This document shows positions 25,243-28,828 of a stretch of 28,828 nucleotides of DNA, piece after piece. The position numbers and the translations under genes are program-made. The DNA lies in NCBI GenBank assembly GCA_030632175.1, contig DAOVVG010000004.1:1-28828 (forward strand), written 5' to 3'. The notes beneath the pieces were generated by a model, which was not told the DNA's origin, did not search any database, and saw nothing but the letters and a program-made list of their open reading frames with translations. The DNA is from Gammaproteobacteria bacterium (lineage in GTDB: Bacteria > Pseudomonadota > Gammaproteobacteria > UBA9214). Positions within the stretch are counted from its first letter, which is position 1, and every line of letters begins with the position of its first letter.

Positions 25243-26097
25243 ATGAGCACCCCTGAAAACAAAGAACTGAAAGAACGCGAGCGCAACGCCTGGGCCTCAG
25301 TTGCAGATGGCTGGCAGAGACGCGACGCACTGCTGCGCAAGGGTGCCGCACCGGTCACCGAACGCATGCTGGAACTTGCCGGAATCACCGCCGGCAGCCA
25401 GGTGCTGGATATCGCCTCGGGTACCGGTGAACCGGCTATTTCTGCCGCACAACTGGCCGGGACTGCCGGCAAGGTAATCGGCACAGATCTTACTGAAGAA
25501 ATGCTGGCTTATGCCCGTAACAAGGCCAGCGAGGCCGGTGTTACCAATATTGAATTCCATTGTGTAGACGGCGAGACGCTGAATTTCGAGGCAGACAGCT
25601 TTGATGCTGTCACCATTCGCTGGGGCCTGATGTTCATGCCGGAACCTGCAAGCTGTCTGAAGCTCGCACGCGACGTCATGAAACAACAGGGGCGTATCGC
25701 CATCGCCTGCTGGTCAGCGCCGGAGAAGAACCCCTTTGTCGGCCTGTTAATGCAGACACTGGGAAAATACATGGAAGTTCCAAAGCCACCACCCGGCACA
25801 CCCGGTATTTTTTCAATGGCCGATCCGAACAGGTTACAGGACGTCATTGCCGCCGCCGGTTTCCGCAACATCGAACTGGAAGAACTGGAAATCAACGTGA
25901 TTGAAGTCGATAGCGGTGCCGCCTACTGGGAGGCTATCTCGGATTTGGCGGCCCCTGTCATGACACTGGTGAACCAGTTAAATAACGAAGCACGCCAGGC
26001 TTACATTGAAGACGTCATCCAAGCGGCTGACACCTGCAAACAAGGCAATACATTGTGCATGCGCGGCACCACCTGGCTGGCGAGCGCAGAAAAGTAG
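25243..26097 (+). CDS. Class I SAM-dependent methyltransferase
   Basis: This 284-aa protein has a Rossmann-type methyltransferase core of the UbiE/Methyltransf_11 or _25 kind. Motif I VLDIASGTGE is at ~54-63, the acidic loop GTDLTEEML at ~79-87, motif II-like DSFDAVTIRWGLMFM, then QGRIAIACW. The first 50 residues are a helical, charged cap. Substrate unknown: small-molecule or quinone-type acceptors are typical. ATG 25243 is preferred over GTG 25231 because AGGTG at 25230-25234 is then the ribosome site. It lies 33 nt after the SdiA-regulated lipoprotein gene. A second, divergent methyltransferase occurs at 27446-28264. Confidence 0.88.
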   Translation: MSTPENKELKERERNAWASVADGWQRRDALLRKGAAPVTERMLELAGITAGSQVLDIASGTGEPAISAAQLAGTAGKVIGTDLTEEMLAYARNKASEAGVTNIEFHCVDGETLNFEADSFDAVTIRWGLMFMPEPASCLKLARDVMKQQGRIAIACWSAPEKNPFVGLLMQTLGKYMEVPKPPPGTPGIFSMADPNRLQDVIAAAGFRNIELEELEINVIEVDSGAAYWEAISDLAAPVMTLVNQLNNEARQAYIEDVIQAADTCKQGNTLCMRGTTWLASAEK

Positions 26098-26115
26098 CGG
26101 CTGCGATAACCCGTG

Positions 26116-26121
26116 TATAAT
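26116..26121 (+). promoter_or_regulatory. Candidate -10 element ahead of the charged small secreted protein gene
   Basis: A perfect TATAAT lies about 80 nt before the ATG at 26200. No convincing -35 is visible at 16-18 nt upstream. The gene has the ribosome site AAGGGAT at 26186-26192. Confidence 0.4.
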
Positions 26122-26199
26122 GAATACATACCACGCACCAGATACGTTTCGTCTCACAGTTAATCCATCACTCGATTAATTTTTTAAGGGATCGCCACT

Positions 26200-26466
26200 A
26201 TGAAAAAATTACTGATTTCCCTGCTTTCTATGCTGCCACTGCTGCTGTTACCGCTCGACGCCAATGCCGACAAAGACAAGGGGCCCAGCGACCGCGCCTA
26301 CGACAGGGCCAATGACAATGCCAGCTTCAAGCGCGACGATGATAAAAAGAAACACAAGAAAAAAGATAAAGATGACGACAAGGACAAGAAGAAGGATAAG
26401 GACGACAGGGATGACGAGGACAAGAAAAATGATAAAAAGAAAGACAAGAAGGATGATAAGGACTAG
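26200..26466 (+). CDS. Small secreted protein with Lys/Asp-only tail
   Basis: This 88-aa protein has a clear Sec signal peptide (MKKLLISLLSMLPLLLLPL..ANA, cut near residue 23). Then comes a short ordered segment (GPSDRAYDRANDNASFKR). From residue 44 to the end only Lys, Arg, Asp, Glu, His and Asn occur, dominated by alternating DDK/KKD runs. The family is unknown. Mixed-charge tails like this are intrinsically disordered and could bind cations, polyanions or the cell surface. Good ribosome site (AAGGGAT) and a downstream terminator (26564-26590) support a real, single-gene unit. Overlapping frames in the same stretch mirror the AAG/GAT repeats and are ignored. Confidence 0.8.
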   Translation: MKKLLISLLSMLPLLLLPLDANADKDKGPSDRAYDRANDNASFKRDDDKKKHKKKDKDDDKDKKKDKDDRDDEDKKNDKKKDKKDDKD

Positions 26467-26563
26467 AACAAAGGCCGGTTCGACCAGGGCCCGCTATAAA
26501 GACAAGAGCGGCCAGTGCCAGGCAGCTATTTCCTGCCAGACGCAGACTGCACAGACAGACCAC

Positions 26564-26590
26564 AAAAAGCCGGGCATAGCCCGGCTTTTT
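26564..26590 (+). terminator. Intrinsic terminator after the charged secreted protein gene
   Basis: A perfect 12-bp inverted repeat AAAAAGCCGGGC / GCCCGGCTTTTT with loop ATA. The T-run continues as ttttt-c-ttt. The A-run on the other side would allow bidirectional use. Confidence 0.93.
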
Positions 26591-26807
26591 CTTTACCTCC
26601 GCCCCAAACCAGGGATACCTAACGCATTTTTACGAGTTACGCAGACATAGACTGGCCTGTTCTGCATGTCTCATTCCACCCATTCCGGTCGTGCGTAGAT
26701 ATATGTATTCCCTAATTTCATTTCCTTACTACACTTCTATTTGGTGGCGGGAACCAACCTAATGCGGCTGACGGCCCATGCCTATAAAACAGCAGCAGGT
26801 TTCATCG

Positions 26808-26854
26808 TTCAGGGAGCGCTGAATATGCTATACATTTCAGAGGGTATATTCTGA
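26808..26854 (+). promoter_or_regulatory. Pair of TTCAG/CTGAA dyads, possible operator
   Basis: TTCAG-N6-CTGAA (26808-26823) and TTCAGA-N8-TCTGAA (26835-26854) share half-sites, with centres 29 bp apart. They sit 40-90 nt ahead of the secreted protein gene at 26896, where a dimeric regulator could bind. No known regulator motif is recognised. Spacers differ between the two dyads, which weakens the case. Confidence 0.3.
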
Positions 26855-26895
26855 ACACCCGCCCCGTTCAAACGCAAATCAAGCAGGAGATCACC

Positions 26896-27426
26896 ATGAA
26901 AAGTAAATTAATCAACGCATGTGTTTGTTTTGGCCTACTTGGAAGCGGCTTGGCACTGGCGGGAGACAAGGAAGCGATGATTGCCAGCGCAGAAAGCGCA
27001 GGCCCTCTTGTCGTCACAGCGAACGCTACCATCAAGGCCCCTGATGGCACAGTCCTGCGGAAGGGCTCAAATAGCTACACTTGTTATCCTCAACAGGACA
27101 TCATTGGCCCGATGTGCAATGAGGCAGCCTGGGATACCCTCATCAGCTCGATGTTGAACAAAAAGAGCTTCAAGTCAGATAAATTCAGTGTGTCCTACAT
27201 GCTGGCCGGGGAAGGTAGCGCCCTCGGCGTAAGTAACAGCGATCCCTATGCCACCGAACCTGATAAAAGTGATGACTGGGTGAAGGAAGGGCCTCACCTG
27301 ATGATTGTTGTACCTGATGTCGCGATGCTCGAAGGATTGTCCACAGATCCAAATGATCCGGTGTACGTTATGTGGAAAGATACCCCTTATGCGCACATTA
27401 TGGTTAAAGTCGCAGCAGACAAGTAA
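26896..27426 (+). CDS. Conserved-looking secreted hypothetical protein (176 aa)
   Basis: The protein has a signal peptide (~1-22, FGLLGSGLALA) with AGGAGA just upstream of the ATG. The mature part has two cysteines that could form a disulfide (YTCYPQ and GPMCNEA, about 12 residues apart). A C-terminal block follows: GPHLMIVVPDVAMLEGL, then VYVMWKDTPYAHIMVKV. From memory this Met/Pro-rich C-terminal pattern recurs in unnamed exported proteins of other proteobacteria. I cannot name a family or function. It lies 19 nt before a methyltransferase gene and may share its transcript. Confidence 0.78.
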   Translation: MKSKLINACVCFGLLGSGLALAGDKEAMIASAESAGPLVVTANATIKAPDGTVLRKGSNSYTCYPQQDIIGPMCNEAAWDTLISSMLNKKSFKSDKFSVSYMLAGEGSALGVSNSDPYATEPDKSDDWVKEGPHLMIVVPDVAMLEGLSTDPNDPVYVMWKDTPYAHIMVKVAADK

Positions 27427-27445
27427 GGCATCAGGTGATTACAGC

Positions 27446-28264
27446 ATGAGTGAATTAGCGCCCGAAATAGAGGCCCTGAAAGAGCGTTTAAAAACCACCT
27501 GGAACACCGGTGACTACGGCATTGTTGCCAAAGGATTGGAATCGAGTGCCGCCGAATTTCTTTCGCGCATACCTTTTTCGCAAGGTGCTCGCGTGCTGGA
27601 CCTTGCCTGTGGTACTGGGCAAATCGCCTTTCCAGCGGCGAGATCTGGCGCAAAGGTGATCGGTGTTGATATTGCGCCAAAATGGATTGAGCAAGCCCGC
27701 GCCCGCGCCAGGGAAGAAGGCCTGGATGCGCAGTTTGACGAAGGTGACGCCGAAGACCTGAGGTTTGATGATGCCTCGTTTGACCTGGTGATTAGTCTCA
27801 TAGGCGCAATGTTTGCACCACGACCGGATCGCGTGGCAGCGGAAATGGTGCGCGTCTGTCGGCCAGGTGGCCGCATCGTTATGGGTAACTGGACACCGGA
27901 TGGATTTATTGGGCAGATGTTTAAAACATCTGCCAGACACGTTCCACCTCCTTCGCTCATGCCATCGCCACTCCTGTGGGGCAAAGAAGAAACAGTTCGT
28001 GAACGTCTAGGAGAACATGTGGCTGATCTTCAACTTACAAGGCGAATATACCCATTCGATTATCCGTTTCCACCATCAGAAGTCGTAGAGTTTTATGCTC
28101 AATATTTTGGGCCCACCAATAGTGCGCTCGCAACACTTGATGAGGCCGGACAGAAGGCTCTGCGTCAGGATTTGGAGCAGTTGTGGCAGGATCACAACCA
28201 GGCATCGGATGGTACAACCTACGTCGAGGCAGAAATTCTTGAAGTGGTAGCATTTTCAAACTGA
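27446..28264 (+). CDS. Class I SAM-dependent methyltransferase (second copy type)
   Basis: This 272-aa methyltransferase of the Methyltransf_11/25 type has motif I VLDLACGTGQIAF at ~50-62, the acidic loop GVDIAPKWIEQA, EGDAEDLRFDDASFDLVIS (motifs II-III) and RVCRPGGRIVMGNW. A C-terminal helical part probably shapes the acceptor site. ATG 27446 is chosen because AGGTGAT lies upstream and the sequence MSELAPEIEALKERLKTTW is a natural start; the earlier frame overlaps the previous gene. It is only distantly similar to the methyltransferase at 25243, outside the core motifs. The acceptor is unknown. Confidence 0.88.
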   Translation: MSELAPEIEALKERLKTTWNTGDYGIVAKGLESSAAEFLSRIPFSQGARVLDLACGTGQIAFPAARSGAKVIGVDIAPKWIEQARARAREEGLDAQFDEGDAEDLRFDDASFDLVISLIGAMFAPRPDRVAAEMVRVCRPGGRIVMGNWTPDGFIGQMFKTSARHVPPPSLMPSPLLWGKEETVRERLGEHVADLQLTRRIYPFDYPFPPSEVVEFYAQYFGPTNSALATLDEAGQKALRQDLEQLWQDHNQASDGTTYVEAEILEVVAFSN

Positions 28265-28322
28265 GCTGAACATTCTGAACGGCAACTGTTGACCTGTTCC
28301 AGCCCTTTTCTGATCTGGAATA

Positions 28323-28360
28323 GCAGGATGGGTAAAGGCCGGAGGCCGCACCCATCCTGC
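28323..28360. repeat. Palindromic repeat, GATGGGT/ACCCATC type
   Basis: A perfect 11-bp inverted repeat GCAGGATGGGT (28323-28333) / ACCCATCCTGC (28350-28360). The 16-nt loop contains a smaller dyad GGCC-gga-GGCC. Sequences of the form GGATGGGT...ACCCATCC are scattered repeats in several proteobacterial genomes. No adjoining T-run, so it is not a standard terminator, although it lies between convergent genes. Confidence 0.7.
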
Positions 28361-28437
28361 ATCAGAGCTATAAAGACACTTGCGACACCTGGCGTTCCGG
28401 GATCGCAATACTTTTATTAAGATATAAAGCGAAAAAA

Positions 28438-28457
28438 AACCCCGCCGGGGCGGGGTT
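28438..28457 (-). terminator. Intrinsic terminator of the cold-shock gene
   Basis: AACCCCGCC / GGCGGGGTT forms a GC-rich stem. On the minus strand it is followed by eight T residues (complement of 28432-28439). It lies about 30 nt past the csp stop. Confidence 0.92.
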
Positions 28458-28487
28458 CTTTAAATCGGTTTGTCCGATGAGGTTTAC

Positions 28488-28688
28488 TTAAGCAGTAACG
28501 TTAGCTGCCTGAAGGCCCTTGGGGCCTTTTTCTACCTCGTAGGTGACCGCCTGACCTTCGGCCAGGGTTTTGAAACCCGAGCTCTGGATCGCGTTGAAAT
28601 GTACGAATACATCATCGCCGCCATCGTCCTGAGAAATAAAACCAAAACCCTTGGATTCGTTAAACCACTTTACTGTACCTGTAGCCAT
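28488..28688 (-). CDS. Cold-shock protein, CspA family
   Basis: This 66-aa single cold-shock domain (OB fold) binds single-stranded RNA/DNA and acts as an RNA chaperone or transcription antiterminator. Both RNA-binding motifs are intact: KGFGFI (RNP1, ~residues 13-18) and VFVHF (RNP2, ~27-31). The start MATGTVKWFNESKG is canonical. The ATG at 28688 has AAAGG upstream. The terminator lies at 28438-28457. Which Csp paralogue it is (A, C, D or E type) cannot be told, so no symbol is given. Confidence 0.97.
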   Translation of the reverse strand: MATGTVKWFNESKGFGFISQDDGGDDVFVHFNAIQSSGFKTLAEGQAVTYEVEKGPKGLQAANVTA

Positions 28689-28828
28689 ATCACTTTTTAC
28701 CTTTAAAATTAAACAACTTAGCGTGTTGCATACAGGAAATGAAACGAGGAATTCAGGGGGTCACACGAAGGGAACAACCAAAACTACCAATAACAATGTC
28801 TGTAGCTGGCGGCTACTGTATAGGAAAA
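28689..28828 (-). promoter_or_regulatory. Upstream region of the cold-shock gene, possible long 5' leader
   Basis: These 140 bases precede the csp start and hold no gene. Cold-inducible csp mRNAs often carry long structured leaders, and the size fits. No clear -35/-10 pair was found. A TATACA near 28820 (minus) may be a -10 whose -35 lies past the window edge. AAAGGT about 14 nt before the ATG is the likely ribosome site. Confidence 0.4.

Larger units (their letters stand above)
26467..26895 (+). other. Intergenic region with terminator and operator-like dyads
   Basis: There is no supported gene in these 429 bases. It contains the terminator at 26564-26590 and then about 200 bases of plainly AT-richer sequence. 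Next come two dyads built on TTCAG/CTGAA (26808-26823 and 26835-26854), and AGGAGA just before the ATG at 26896. A frame crossing this area has no start signal or recognisable product. Confidence 0.5.

Noticed and set aside
26264..26650. 128-codon frame overlapping the charged secreted protein, continuing past its stop
   Set aside because: Thr/Arg-rich translation of the AAG/GAT repeats in the wrong frame; no start signal, and it runs through the terminator hairpin. A frameshifted longer gene was considered but nothing supports it.
28265..28487. Small RNA gene between the methyltransferase and csp
   Set aside because: The palindrome and the csp terminator explain the structure; no promoter is visible for an independent transcript.

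Overview
The window looks like a chromosomal segment of a free-living gammaproteobacterium. The evidence is gene order. Type IV pilus ATPases pilT/pilU stand next to proC-yggT-DUF4426. An ExoIII/Crc-type gene diverges from pyrE. The block argB, algC, dut, coaBC, radC, rpmB, rpmG follows. These neighbourhoods are familiar from Pseudomonas, enterics and sulfur-oxidising Chromatiales-like bacteria. The genus cannot be fixed from sequence alone. Almost everything is core or housekeeping. No transposase, phage gene, CRISPR array, toxin-antitoxin pair, rRNA or tRNA was recognised.

Layout. 1-2075 (minus): pilT-pilU, with pilU cut by the window edge. 2416-5913 (plus): proC-yggT-DUF4426 protein and an AmpG-like permease. 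6065-6265: a small conserved-looking protein. 6307-7080 (minus): an ExoIII-family nuclease, divergent from pyrE (7150-7791). 7798-9040 (minus): a TauE/SafE permease and an overlapping lipoprotein. 9128-10156: a secreted DUF4124 coiled-coil protein with an internal duplication. 10177-15575 (minus): argB, a membrane-anchored long AlgC, dut and coaBC. 15690-16963 (plus): radC, then rpmB-rpmG from a strong promoter, then an intrinsic terminator and a REP-type palindrome.

17117-23126 holds an orphan HyuA-type hydantoinase/oxoprolinase subunit (minus) and a four-gene ABC system (ATPase, permease, GldG-like auxiliary protein, DUF4340 protein). Next comes mutM. In E. coli rpmB-rpmG-mutM are contiguous, so this 6-kb block appears to be inserted, or mutM displaced. 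23977-28264 is a more accessory-looking stretch: two lipoproteins, two unrelated-looking SAM methyltransferases, a lysine/aspartate-only tailed secreted peptide and a conserved secreted hypothetical. The window ends with a second palindromic repeat and a cold-shock protein gene (minus) with its own terminator.

How genes work together: PilT/PilU power pilus retraction. ProC, ArgB, PyrE, Dut and CoaBC serve amino-acid, nucleotide and coenzyme A synthesis. AlgC makes sugar phosphates for surface polysaccharides. MutM, RadC and the ExoIII-like protein belong to DNA repair families. The ABC/GldG/DUF4340 set is a membrane system of unknown substrate. I do not see a clear new defence or mobile system. 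The strongest leads are the ABC/HyuA block, the ExoIII/Crc locus with an intact active site, the duplicated DUF4124 protein, the charge-only secreted peptide and the two palindrome families.
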